IMG/VR virus record: IMGVR_UViG_3300043395_004412
Coordinates: 1 to 63,455 of that record
Reading direction: 5' to 3' (one strand)
DNA: 63,455 nucleotides
DNA from: a virus
Shown piece after piece: positions 25,412 through 32,884 of this stretch. The notes under the pieces are model-generated. The model did not search any database. It saw only the letters and a list, made by a program, of their open reading frames with translations, and was not told the origin of the DNA. The position numbers and the translations under genes are program-made. Numbering within the stretch: position 1 is the first letter of the stretch; each line of letters begins with the position of its first letter.

Positions 25412-26028
25412 TACCAAGAGTTTGAGGATGATAATCCCAACTGCTTAGCATATCTTCCCACATTACATGACCAATATCCCGCTGTTGTTCTGTCTTTCTT
25501 TTGGTCACATCTGTGTCTTGCTCTGAAAGATTTTGCAGCCCCTTTATTCCTATTTCTCACTTTTAATTTTGGGTCACCAAAAGTGACTTTTTTAACGCCA
25601 CCATTTTTTGATTTTACATAAACCGCAAACTTTTTAGGTCCACCAGGAGTTCTGAATGGTTTTCCCAATTTTACATTTTTTCCTCTGTGTTTAGCTTCTT
25701 CCAGAACCTCTTCATCATTCAATTCGAATGGGGCGTCTAAGTAAACAATTTCCTCTCCAATCTTAACTCTTTTACCTAAGTCAGATTCGACCATTAAAGT
25801 ATCCTCTTCATTCAAGTTTATTTTACCTTGTTCCCAAAGATTTCTTACTTCATTAACCAAGTCAAAATAACCCTTAGAGTACACTCTGAAAACATTATCA
25901 GTCAATGATAATTCATTATCTATATGATATTTTAGAGCTTCTGAAATTTCTACTTTATCTGTAAGAACCAAAGTTTGATTTAATTGTTTTTCTAACGCTT
26001 CTTTAATGATTTGTCTTAAATTTCTCAT
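25411..26028 (-). CDS. tagged protein with conserved phage C-terminal domain (FRARHxC...YWSC)
   Basis: 205 residues. MRNLRQIIKEALEKQL is a tag-like start with an I-K-E step. The C-terminal 95 residues hold a domain I know from T4-like marine phages: GKPFRTPGGPKKFAVYV, then KKVTFGDPKLKV, FRARHRCDQKK and TAGYWSCNVGRYAK. It is often near head-maturation genes, but its role is unsettled. The two Cys and His may bind metal. Confidence 0.7.
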   Translation of the reverse strand: MRNLRQIIKEALEKQLNQTLVLTDKVEISEALKYHIDNELSLTDNVFRVYSKGYFDLVNEVRNLWEQGKINLNEEDTLMVESDLGKRVKIGEEIVYLDAPFELNDEEVLEEAKHRGKNVKLGKPFRTPGGPKKFAVYVKSKNGGVKKVTFGDPKLKVRNRNKGAAKSFRARHRCDQKKDRTTAGYWSCNVGRYAKQLGLSSSNSW

Positions 26029-26031
26029 ATA

Positions 26032-27138
26032 CTATAAATTTGGTTTGAGTACTGTTAATACTTCAGGGAATTCTTTATCGAGAACAGCTTCGTTTTTTCC
26101 TTCATAAGGAATATTTTGAAGAACGTATCTTATTGCATTTAAACCTGATACTCTCTTATCCTCAGCATCAATAATAACCCATGGATGATTCAGTGTAGAT
26201 GTTTTATCAAATAATTTTTCTTTAAATTCAGTAAATCTGTCCCACAAATCTTGCATTTTGGAATCGTTTGGTGAATATTTCCAATATTTTAACGGAGATT
26301 GTTGTCTCATTTTGAATCTTCTTGCTTGCGTGTCTTTGTCTATTGAAAACCACAACTTGAAAAGATAGTCACCTTCCTTTACTAAATCACTTTCAAAATC
26401 CTCAACGTTTTCCATAAAGTCTTCATACTCTTCAATTGAGCCATAACCCATTACGGGTTCAATGAGACCTCTATTATACCAACTTCTATCAAAAAGATTA
26501 ATCATTCCAGGTCTTATTTGTTTACGATATCTCCCCCACCAATCTTTCCTATCTTCAGGTGAAGGCACTCCTAAGGCAATCACATTATAATATCTTGGAT
26601 TCAAGTTTTCGACAAATTTTTTGATTGTTGAGCCTTTTCCTGCAGAGTCTCTACCTTCAAAAACAATTATCACTGTTTTATTCGTTTTTTTTAACCATTC
26701 TTGTAGTTTGAGTAATTCCACTTGTAACTCGTAAAGTTCTTTTCTAAAAACTTTTTTGGGTATTATCGATGGCTCTTCAACTTCAAACTCATAATCTTCA
26801 CTTTCTGGTTCAGTGCCATAACCTGACCTTTCTCTGTATTTTAGAGACGTAATAATTTTACCCAAATATTCTTCCACATTTTTTTTCTTGTCCCCCTTTT
26901 TCAAAAGTACTTTTCTCAAACCCCTACCCATCATATCAAAATCAATAATTTGAGTTGTTGAAAAATGTGTTATGTCCATTAACATTTTTTCAATCTTTGG
27001 AGAGTACAGTTTAAGGAATTCCAAAGTTTCAACAAATTTTTTCAAATTCGTATTCATACTTGGGCCTTCAACCCCATTTTCTTCTTTCAATATACCCATT
27101 ACAGAACGGATACGACTTAATTCATTTAGGACGGACAT
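26032..27138 (-). CDS. ppk2: polyphosphate kinase 2 with N-terminal tag
   Basis: 368 residues. Walker A EGRDSAGKGST at 161-171, Walker B region FDRSWYNRG at 216-224, and the lid with RRFKMRQQSPLKYWKY are hallmarks of PPK2. These enzymes move phosphate between polyphosphate and nucleotides, often making ATP or GTP from ADP or GDP. Residues 1-20 (LNELSRIRSVMGILKEE) look like the tags on neighbouring genes, with L-N-E and L-K-E steps, and about 130 residues precede the kinase domain, longer than usual. TATTTAT at 27153-27159 lies 14 bases before the ATG. An enzyme making nucleotides from host polyphosphate would serve a phage well. Confidence 0.9.
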   Translation of the reverse strand: MSVLNELSRIRSVMGILKEENGVEGPSMNTNLKKFVETLEFLKLYSPKIEKMLMDITHFSTTQIIDFDMMGRGLRKVLLKKGDKKKNVEEYLGKIITSLKYRERSGYGTEPESEDYEFEVEEPSIIPKKVFRKELYELQVELLKLQEWLKKTNKTVIIVFEGRDSAGKGSTIKKFVENLNPRYYNVIALGVPSPEDRKDWWGRYRKQIRPGMINLFDRSWYNRGLIEPVMGYGSIEEYEDFMENVEDFESDLVKEGDYLFKLWFSIDKDTQARRFKMRQQSPLKYWKYSPNDSKMQDLWDRFTEFKEKLFDKTSTLNHPWVIIDAEDKRVSGLNAIRYVLQNIPYEGKNEAVLDKEFPEVLTVLKPNL

Positions 27139-27152
27139 TCGAACTTTTCTTT

Positions 27153-27187
27153 ATAAATATTATTTTAATCGGTATTTCTATATTTAT
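27153..27187. promoter_or_regulatory. divergent late-type TATTTAT elements
   Basis: ATAAATA at 27153-27159 faces the ppk2 gene and TATTTAT at 27181-27187 faces the lysis genes starting at 27224, linking the two units in time. Confidence 0.55.
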
Positions 27188-27223
27188 CTATACCAAGATA
27201 CTAAATCAAAAAAATCAATAAAA

Positions 27224-27526
27224 ATGGCAACAAGAAAAACTGCATTAGACTCTGCTGTTTCGACAGTAAAACCACCAATTACATTTAAGGAATTCTCGAA
27301 AGACCCTGTGAAAGGTCTTTTATTCATTGTGTTAATCGCAATTGGATATCTCTATGTAGATATTAAACTATCAAACAAAGAAATCGTTAGTAAGCAAGAT
27401 GCTAAAATAGAAGCCTTGGAAGGTAAGGTCACAGTGCTTGTGGACCAACTTCGTAAATCTGATAGTACATCCGCCTCATTGGCATCAAAAATTTCAGTTC
27501 TACAAGAACTAGGTAAAATAAAATAA
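27224..27526 (+). CDS. membrane protein with coiled coil, inner-membrane spanin candidate
   Basis: 100 residues from the ATG giving MATRKTALDSAVST. One membrane span at about 34-52 (GLLFIVLIAIGYLYVDIKL), then a charged coiled coil to the end. N-in topology would place the coil in the periplasm, as in Rz-like inner-membrane spanins. It is followed after one base by a small lipoprotein. A holin role is also possible. Confidence 0.65.
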   Translation: MATRKTALDSAVSTVKPPITFKEFSKDPVKGLLFIVLIAIGYLYVDIKLSNKEIVSKQDAKIEALEGKVTVLVDQLRKSDSTSASLASKISVLQELGKIK

Positions 27527-27527
27527 G

Positions 27528-27860
27528 ATGAAATACTCAATACTACTTCTACTAATAGTGTTGGGATGTACATCACCAACAGAAACTAAAATCGAAAATA
27601 ATGAAACATATTCAGCAATTGATTCAATCATTGGTCAAAGTAAAAAAAACCTTGTTGGACTTGATTCAACAATTAAAAGAACTGATTCTACCATCACAGG
27701 AAAAGTAGAAAAAACGGTTAAACAAATCTCAACTCTAAAAGAAGAGAACACAAAATTAAAAAAAGAAAATGAAAATCTTAAAAGCAAGCTTGACGATGCT
27801 AATGATGTTGGTCAGCCTTTCAAGCTACTCCCAGTATCCAACGGTCAAGACAATAGGTAA
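27528..27860 (+). CDS. small lipoprotein, outer-membrane spanin candidate
   Basis: 110 residues with signal MKYSILLLLIVLGC and lipobox LGC, then a coiled-coil stretch (KTVKQISTLKEENTKLKKEN) and a short polar tail. This matches an Rz1-like lipoprotein in kind though it is longer. The next gene starts inside it in another frame, an arrangement known for spanin genes. Confidence 0.65.
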   Translation: MKYSILLLLIVLGCTSPTETKIENNETYSAIDSIIGQSKKNLVGLDSTIKRTDSTITGKVEKTVKQISTLKEENTKLKKENENLKSKLDDANDVGQPFKLLPVSNGQDNR

Positions 27861-28194
27861 AGATACTGTTGTTATTATGACTGTAAAACAAGGTGAAGAC
27901 ATTAACCAAAGATTCATTTTACTAAATGATAGTATTAAAAAAGTTAATGTAAGCTTCGATAAATACATGTTAGAAAACGGGATGCGTTTACAAAAAGTCT
28001 ATTCCGATTATAACATGGAATTAAATAATCACAGACAAACTAGAGCGGAAGCAGATAGTATCAAAAATCTCTATCTTCTTAACAAAAAACTTTATATGAA
28101 TGCTGAAGAAGACCATAGAAGAGAAGTCAGAAATTTATTTGGTTTTACACTAATATCGTTTTTTCTTACAATATTCGTTTCCTTCAGTAAATAA
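27769..28194 (+). CDS. exported protein with C-terminal membrane anchor
   Basis: 141 residues. Signal peptide ending SLSSYSQ (Bacteroidetes style), a helical middle, and a C-terminal span (LFGFTLISFFLTIFVSF). It overlaps the lipoprotein gene by 92 bases in a different frame. It is likely part of the lysis set, as spanin subunit or holin; I cannot decide which. Confidence 0.6.
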   Translation: MKILKASLTMLMMLVSLSSYSQYPTVKTIGKDTVVIMTVKQGEDINQRFILLNDSIKKVNVSFDKYMLENGMRLQKVYSDYNMELNNHRQTRAEADSIKNLYLLNKKLYMNAEEDHRREVRNLFGFTLISFFLTIFVSFSK

Positions 28195-28224
28195 AAGTTG
28201 TATGTCCAATCTTTAAAATAAAAA

Positions 28225-28231
28225 TATTTAT
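28225..28231 (+). promoter_or_regulatory. late-type TATTTAT element for the endolysin
   Basis: AAATATTTATTAA ending 15 bases before the endolysin ATG. Confidence 0.55.
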
Positions 28232-28246
28232 TAAAAAAATTAATTT

Positions 28247-29062
28247 ATGTTACTGAAAAAAGGTTCTAAAGGTGACGAAGTAAAACAACTTCAATCAAAA
28301 TTAGGTTTGAATGCTGATGGCGATTTTGGTCTGAAAACTGAAGATGCTGTAAAAGCATATCAACTAAAAAACGGTTTAACTCCTGATGGTATTGTTGGTC
28401 CTAATACGTGGCAGAAAATAATGGGTGAAGGAGTTGTTGTTACCCCACAAGTAGCACCTCAAGTAGGTGGTTTGAACTTAGATAAACTCAAAGGTCATAT
28501 TCCTGATTCAGTAATTTCACAAATACCTGAAACCGCAGCTAAATTCAAAATAGACACTCCTTTAAAATTGGCACATTTCTTGGCTCAGTGTGGTCACGAA
28601 TCTGGTGGATTTAAAGTTGTAAACGAAAACTTGAATTACTCTGCGGACGGTTTAAAAAAGATATTCACAAAATATTTCAAAGATGTACTTGCTGAAGGTT
28701 ACGCTAGAAATCCTGAGAAAATTGCAAACAGGGTTTACGGTGGTAGAATGGGAAATGGTCCCGAATCAACAGGTGAAGGATTTAAATTCAGAGGTAGAGG
28801 ATACATCCAATTAACAGGTAAAGACAACTACACAGCCTTTGGTAAGGCTATCAACGAAGACATTATTGGAAACCCTGATTTAGTATCTACAAAATACCCT
28901 CTATTATCTGCAGCATGGTTTTTCAGTAAAAATTGCTTGAGTAAATGTGTGGACGCTAGTGATGCCACAGTTACCTCAGTTACAAAATGTGTTAATGGTG
29001 GAACTATAGGTTTACCAGATAGACTAAAGCATTTCAAAGAATATTATAAATTGTTATCTTAG
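28247..29062 (+). CDS. endolysin: peptidoglycan-binding domain plus GH19 chitinase-like domain
   Basis: 271 residues. Residues 4-58 are a PG_binding_1 repeat (GSKGDEVKQLQSKLGL, DGIVGPNTWQK). Residues about 80-271 are GH19: AHFLAQCGHESGGF carries the catalytic Glu118, YGGRMGNG and FRGRGYIQLTGKDNY are standard family motifs. It cuts glycan strands at lysis. No signal peptide, so it needs a holin or equivalent. Promoter element at 28225. Confidence 0.92.
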   Translation: MLLKKGSKGDEVKQLQSKLGLNADGDFGLKTEDAVKAYQLKNGLTPDGIVGPNTWQKIMGEGVVVTPQVAPQVGGLNLDKLKGHIPDSVISQIPETAAKFKIDTPLKLAHFLAQCGHESGGFKVVNENLNYSADGLKKIFTKYFKDVLAEGYARNPEKIANRVYGGRMGNGPESTGEGFKFRGRGYIQLTGKDNYTAFGKAINEDIIGNPDLVSTKYPLLSAAWFFSKNCLSKCVDASDATVTSVTKCVNGGTIGLPDRLKHFKEYYKLLS

Positions 29063-29063
29063 G

Positions 29064-29096
29064 TTTTGGTGATTTTACCTTTGTTTGGTATCTTTG
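29064..29096 (+). promoter_or_regulatory. host-type promoter
   Basis: TTTTG at 29064-29068, exactly 20 bases, TATCTTTG at 29089-29096. Full match to the Bacteroidetes pattern; the gene starts 16 bases later. Confidence 0.75.
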
Positions 29097-29111
29097 ACCA
29101 AAATATAAACT

Positions 29112-29339
29112 ATGAAACTCAAAGTGAAAGAAACGAAGGTAAATACAGAACTTAATTGGGTTATCAAAATCGTTAATTCGGTTAAAACCAAAGACCAGCT
29201 TGATGTTGCTCTCAAATGTTTTTTGCTTTGGGATATGAAACATAGTTGCGAACCAAGATGTGAAGAAAAATCAATGTTGAAAAGTAAATTTTGGTCCATT
29301 TATAAAAACAAAGAAACTGGTTTTTTTGTCGGTGGTTAG
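29112..29339 (+). CDS. small hypothetical protein
   Basis: 75 residues, basic, with KCFLLWDMKHSCEPRC in the middle (three Cys and one His, a possible metal site). Not recognised. Own host-type promoter. Confidence 0.6.
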   Translation: MKLKVKETKVNTELNWVIKIVNSVKTKDQLDVALKCFLLWDMKHSCEPRCEEKSMLKSKFWSIYKNKETGFFVGG

Positions 29340-29371
29340 AATTTAAACATACTTTTATTATATTGTGGATA

Positions 29372-29460
29372 TATTTATCTCTACATCACTCTTTGGAGTG
29401 TTCTCATATATCCCTTTTCCAAAAGACCCGTCAAAATTATTTTGTCGGGTCTTATTTTTT
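29372..29460 (+). other. orphan late-type element with leader and terminator, no gene
   Basis: TATTTAT at 29372-29378 is followed by a small hairpin (CACTCTTTGGAGTG, near 29387-29400) and a strong terminator at 29423-29460 whose stem is AAGACCCG/CGGGTCTT with extra inner pairs. No open frame fits between. A short RNA of roughly 75 bases is possible, or the terminator simply ends the 29112 transcript. Confidence 0.45.
29423..29460 (+). terminator. Rho-independent terminator
   Basis: AAGACCCG/CGGGTCTT stem with an inner CAAAA/TTTTG extension, then TATTTTTTT. Confidence 0.85.
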
Positions 29461-29471
29461 TAATATATTTG
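29441..29471 (+). promoter_or_regulatory. host-type promoter overlapping the terminator
   Basis: TTTG (29441-29444), 19 bases, TATATTTG (29464-29471), just before the 29476 start codon. The -33 element lies in the terminator stem. Confidence 0.6.
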
Positions 29472-29475
29472 CTCT

Positions 29476-29598
29476 ATGGACAAACTATCATTATATCAAC
29501 AAATAGAATTAGCCATTATTAGATGGTCAAATGATGGTACTAAAACAGCTGGTTCTCTAACAAGAGAAATTATGGAACTTATAAAAGATTTAAAATGA
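29476..29598 (+). CDS. small helical protein (40 aa)
   Basis: Reads MDKLSLYQQIELAIIRWS and is all-helical. ATGA overlap with the next gene supports it as first gene of the 29476-32000 operon. Not recognised. Confidence 0.6.
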   Translation: MDKLSLYQQIELAIIRWSNDGTKTAGSLTREIMELIKDLK

Positions 29599-30197
29599 AA
29601 ATCACATACGCAGACTCATTTTGGAAATCCTTAAAAAGATTGGCAAGACATCAAACTTGGTGGTACAAGACCTATGAAGTTTTTCGTTACAAAATTCCCA
29701 TGTTCATTGAAAACCTTTGGTATTTCAGAAAAGAGCTTTGGAGATTTAGGTCATGGGATTATACTTTCAATTTAAGTCTCTTTGCACGTTCTTTGGAAAA
29801 AAGTGCTAACACACTTGAGTTTCATGGACACGAAGTAGATGTATCAAGGATGAAAAAAGTTGCTAAAATGAAAAGAGTTATCGAAATTATTAGAAATTTG
29901 GATGAATCAAATTATATTTCTTTAGCAGAAAAAGAATTGGGAAAATTAAAAAATACTGGTGGTTGGTTTGACGATAAAGAGGACACACCTGAGGAAAAAG
30001 AACACAATAAGAAAGTCTTTGATAGGTCAACTGAACTTGAAAATAATGAGTGGAATGAGTTATGGTCAATTCTTAAAGGACAAGATTATGAAGAATTCAG
30101 AAAGATTTACAACAAACTATCTGACGAAGAAAAGTGGGAACATTCTCATTGGGAAAATTGGTTCGATGGTTCAGGAATAAAAACTTGGTGGGATTAA
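29595..30197 (+). CDS. hypothetical Trp-rich helical protein
   Basis: 200 residues, helical and unusually rich in Trp and Arg near the start (WWYKTYEVFRYKIP, LWYFRKELWRFRSW), acidic near the end. I have a sense of similar proteins in other large phages but know no function. Not membrane-spanning despite the aromatic content. Confidence 0.6.
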   Translation: MKITYADSFWKSLKRLARHQTWWYKTYEVFRYKIPMFIENLWYFRKELWRFRSWDYTFNLSLFARSLEKSANTLEFHGHEVDVSRMKKVAKMKRVIEIIRNLDESNYISLAEKELGKLKNTGGWFDDKEDTPEEKEHNKKVFDRSTELENNEWNELWSILKGQDYEEFRKIYNKLSDEEKWEHSHWENWFDGSGIKTWWD

Positions 30198-30210
30198 AAA
30201 ATTAAAAAAT

Positions 30211-30369
30211 ATGTGGAAAGTTTTTTTATTAATGTTCATTGTTACGGCAATTATATCCTATCTTTGGGTTCGAGGAATTGATTACATGCACAAAAATCAT
30301 CCTGATTATAAAGGAGACGATTTTTTAAATTGGGATAAAGATGAAGACGATAAAAATAACATTTATTAG
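30211..30369 (+). CDS. small membrane protein (52 aa)
   Basis: One membrane span at residues 4-19 (VFLLMFIVTAIISYLW) and an acidic tail (DDFLNWDKDEDDK). It overlaps the phosphoesterase gene by 29 bases in another frame. Not recognised; a small membrane toxin or sensor would fit the size. Confidence 0.55.
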   Translation: MWKVFLLMFIVTAIISYLWVRGIDYMHKNHPDYKGDDFLNWDKDEDDKNNIY

Positions 30370-31024
30370 TGATACTCATAACAAACACGAGTATTTGACC
30401 TCCAAGGCCTATAATAACATTTTAGGTAGTGGTGATGTTCTTGTACATGCGGGTGATATCAGTATGATGGGTAAGACAGGTGAAATCAAAAGTTTTTTGG
30501 ATTGGTTTTCTAATGTTGATTACACTCACAAAATCTTCATTGCAGGTAACCACGATTGGGGTTTTGAGTTGGTGAGTGATATTGCTCCTGAATATAAAGA
30601 AAAAGGGGTTCATTACCTTTTCGATAGTGGTATCGAAATCGATGGTGTAAAGTTTTACGGTAGTCCTTGGCAACCTGAATTTTTCAATTGGGCATTCAAT
30701 CTACCAAGAGGAGAAAAACTTGCAGAGAAGTGGGCAATGATTCCTGGTAACACTGATATTTTGATAACTCATGGACCAGCACATGGAATGTTGGATTGGG
30801 TTCCAAATGGTCAAAGAGTAGGTTGTGAGGATTTGTTTCAAAGAATTATGGATATCCAACCCAAAATACACGTATGTGGTCACATACACTGTGCTTACGG
30901 TCAGAAAAGTTTCAATGGGGTAGAATTCATCAACGCTTCAGTCTTAGGTGAAAGATACACACATGAAAACAAACCTGTGACTATTTTATTCGACATAGAA
31001 ACAAAACAAATTGATTACCCATGA
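30341..31024 (+). CDS. calcineurin-like metallophosphoesterase
   Basis: 227 residues with the full motif order: FISDTHNKH (D-x-H), VHAGDIS (G-D), FIAGNHDWG (GNHD), ILITHGPAH (H) and HVCGHIH (GHxH). These bind two metals and hydrolyse phosphoesters, including nucleotides and cyclic nucleotides. With a cREC-domain gene in the same operon, action on signalling nucleotides or RNA ends is worth testing. Confidence 0.85.
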   Translation: MKTIKITFISDTHNKHEYLTSKAYNNILGSGDVLVHAGDISMMGKTGEIKSFLDWFSNVDYTHKIFIAGNHDWGFELVSDIAPEYKEKGVHYLFDSGIEIDGVKFYGSPWQPEFFNWAFNLPRGEKLAEKWAMIPGNTDILITHGPAHGMLDWVPNGQRVGCEDLFQRIMDIQPKIHVCGHIHCAYGQKSFNGVEFINASVLGERYTHENKPVTILFDIETKQIDYP

Positions 31025-31503
31025 AAAATGAATCTGTAATTTCAGAACTCAAAAAGTTGAATCCTGATGAGCACGTAAAAGTCACAATTGACCTTTATAG
31101 AAAATCGTTACTTGAGGTTTGTTACCATAACGGTTACAAATTCGACAAAAAATTTTATTGTGATTCGGAAACTACTTGGAGAGGAGCTAGTTTAGTTTGT
31201 GAACAATTTAACGTCTCAGAACTGATTGAACTCTTAGAATCCAAAGATTTGACTGAAATGCAAGACCTTGACTTTCCTGATTTGTCTATAGAGACCTCTA
31301 CGGACGGTGATGTTGACGTAACTAATGTTGAGTGGGATGAACCCTTGACTGAAGAAGAAGAGTCAGAATTCAGTCCTATGGACCTTTATTGGGATTCTGA
31401 AATTACAGATTCTGAATTAAATTTTGGTACGGGTAGTATTCATACCATGATTGTAGAACATAATGATTCAAAAATCGCAAAAATTACTGAAAATGAAGAT
31501 TAA
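31021..31503 (+). CDS. acidic hypothetical protein
   Basis: 160 residues, acidic second half (WDEPLTEEEESEF). No known motif. ATGA overlap with the phosphoesterase gene. Confidence 0.6.
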   Translation: MKNESVISELKKLNPDEHVKVTIDLYRKSLLEVCYHNGYKFDKKFYCDSETTWRGASLVCEQFNVSELIELLESKDLTEMQDLDFPDLSIETSTDGDVDVTNVEWDEPLTEEEESEFSPMDLYWDSEITDSELNFGTGSIHTMIVEHNDSKIAKITENED

Positions 31504-31744
31504 TGATGGACATTATTTAGAATTACTGGATAGATTACACGTACAAACATGTATGATTGAATCTCATTTAGTTGACCACCCTCTAACCAAGAGATTGAAA
31601 AAGGTTAAAAAATTAATAAATTCAGCACAGTGGGCTTTACTTGAGGCCTATCAAGTTGTTGGAGAAAAAGATTATGAAAGAGAACAAAAAAATAATCCAA
31701 TTGCCAAAGTTGTACTTGGACGACGTAAGAAATCCAAAGACTAA
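31493..31744 (+). CDS. small helical protein
   Basis: 83 residues from ATG at 31493 (MKINDGHYLELLDRLHV), chosen for the short overlap with the upstream gene. Helical with a basic tail (VVLGRRKKSKD). His and Cys in the first helix. Not recognised. Confidence 0.6.
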   Translation: MKINDGHYLELLDRLHVQTCMIESHLVDHPLTKRLKKVKKLINSAQWALLEAYQVVGEKDYEREQKNNPIAKVVLGRRKKSKD

Positions 31745-32000
31745 CGGTTGGACAATTGTAAGAAATTACGAAGAATTTGTTAAACACATCGATGAAAATG
31801 GTCTACCCGACGAGATATCATTTGACCATGATTTAGGTGAAGATACCAAAACGGGTTACGATTGTGCTAAATGGTTATGTAACTACTGTTGGACAAATGG
31901 AATTCCAATTCCAACTTATAATGTACACTCAGCAAATCCTGTTGGCAGAGATAATATAATCGGAATACTTAAATCGTTCGAACAAAAATTGAACAATTAG
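31674..32000 (+). CDS. cREC-type receiver domain protein
   Basis: 108 residues from ATG at 31674. LYLDDVRNPKTNGWTIVRN, ISFDHDLGED and GYDCAKWLCNYC match the cyclic-phosphate-processing receiver-like (cREC) domain, a response-regulator fold recruited to RNA or nucleotide 2',3'-phosphate handling. The acidic DD and FDHD positions are kept. It overlaps its upstream neighbour by 71 bases in another frame. Confidence 0.75.
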   Translation: MKENKKIIQLPKLYLDDVRNPKTNGWTIVRNYEEFVKHIDENGLPDEISFDHDLGEDTKTGYDCAKWLCNYCWTNGIPIPTYNVHSANPVGRDNIIGILKSFEQKLNN

Positions 32001-32029
32001 AAAGGTGAGATAATTCTCACCTTTTTTTG
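32001..32029 (+). terminator. Rho-independent terminator
   Basis: AAAGGTGAG/CTCACCTTT followed by TTTTTG. Confidence 0.9.
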
Positions 32030-32036
32030 TATTTAT
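32030..32036 (+). promoter_or_regulatory. late-type TATTTAT element abutting a terminator
   Basis: GTATTTATAAACATG: the element directly follows the upstream terminator's T run and ends four bases before the ATG. No leader can exist beyond a few bases. Confidence 0.65.
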
Positions 32037-32040
32037 AAAC

Positions 32041-32658
32041 ATGAGTACATTATCTAATCAACCTTTAAAAGTTTTACTTGCATTATCAAAACAACTCATA
32101 GAAGATGAATTTGAATATAGAAATCCGTGGGATGATGAGGATGGTAATATGAGGAAATTAAAAATTAGTGGAGGTTGGATTGGGGAAAAATTAGATGAGG
32201 ACGACATGGAATTCATTTCCGCTTTCATTTTGGAAAATCTCAAAATAATACTAATGTCGATACATAACGAACTTACAAACTCACAAGCAATAGAGGCTCT
32301 TTCAATCCCTAAGAAAAAAAAATATAATGTTTATTATGAGGTTTGGGGACCAGCGACTTTGACCGAGAAATATAAAACCACTTGGGAATCTTACAATAAA
32401 AATTGGGTAAAGGATTCATTAAGACATAGTTACCATGAAGGAGAATTTGACTACTACGAGGGAGATTATCAAGAACATGAATCGGACAATTTCGAACCAG
32501 ATAATTTTGATATAAATTACGTAAATGACTTGAGAGAAAATAAAGAACCAATCTTAGACAAATTGGTAGTAGAAAACACTCAGGATTTGTTGGATAATTT
32601 AGATAGAGATACTCTATTGAAACTCAGGAATTTGATTAATCAGAAACTTTCTTCTTAG
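32041..32658 (+). CDS. hypothetical acidic protein
   Basis: 205 residues, acidic with many Tyr, Glu and Asp (YYEGDYQEHESDNF). The end is a helix (LLKLRNLINQKLSS). No clear N-terminal tag, but the promoter element at 32030 groups it with the late genes. Convergent overlap of 23 bases with the next gene. Confidence 0.6.
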   Translation: MSTLSNQPLKVLLALSKQLIEDEFEYRNPWDDEDGNMRKLKISGGWIGEKLDEDDMEFISAFILENLKIILMSIHNELTNSQAIEALSIPKKKKYNVYYEVWGPATLTEKYKTTWESYNKNWVKDSLRHSYHEGEFDYYEGDYQEHESDNFEPDNFDINYVNDLRENKEPILDKLVVENTQDLLDNLDRDTLLKLRNLINQKLSS

Positions 32659-32854
32659 CTTCTTTTGCAAGTTCACCTAAGGTTTTCTTCTTTGAACCAG
32701 GATGAACGTAACCCCTCTTATATTTGTATTCTACCTCGACAGGACCGTTTGTCGTAATTTTAGAATTGTATTTCCAAATAGAAATACACTCCTCGTCTTC
32801 AAACACGTATTCGTATTTCGTAGGTTTTGGTTCAGGTTTTTTTTCGAAAGGCAT
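32636..32854 (-). CDS. small basic hypothetical protein
   Basis: 72 residues from ATG at 32854 (MPFEKKPEPKPTKYEYVF). Strands then a basic helix (LGELAKEAKKKVSD). Not recognised. Confidence 0.55.
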   Translation of the reverse strand: MPFEKKPEPKPTKYEYVFEDEECISIWKYNSKITTNGPVEVEYKYKRGYVHPGSKKKTLGELAKEAKKKVSD

Positions 32855-32884
32855 GATGTAAAGATATGAATTAATTTTCAACTA

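Noticed and set aside
26972-27223. Upstream extension of the lysis-region membrane protein
   Set aside because: It overlaps the divergent ppk2 start and its promoter; the later ATG follows a TATTTAT element.
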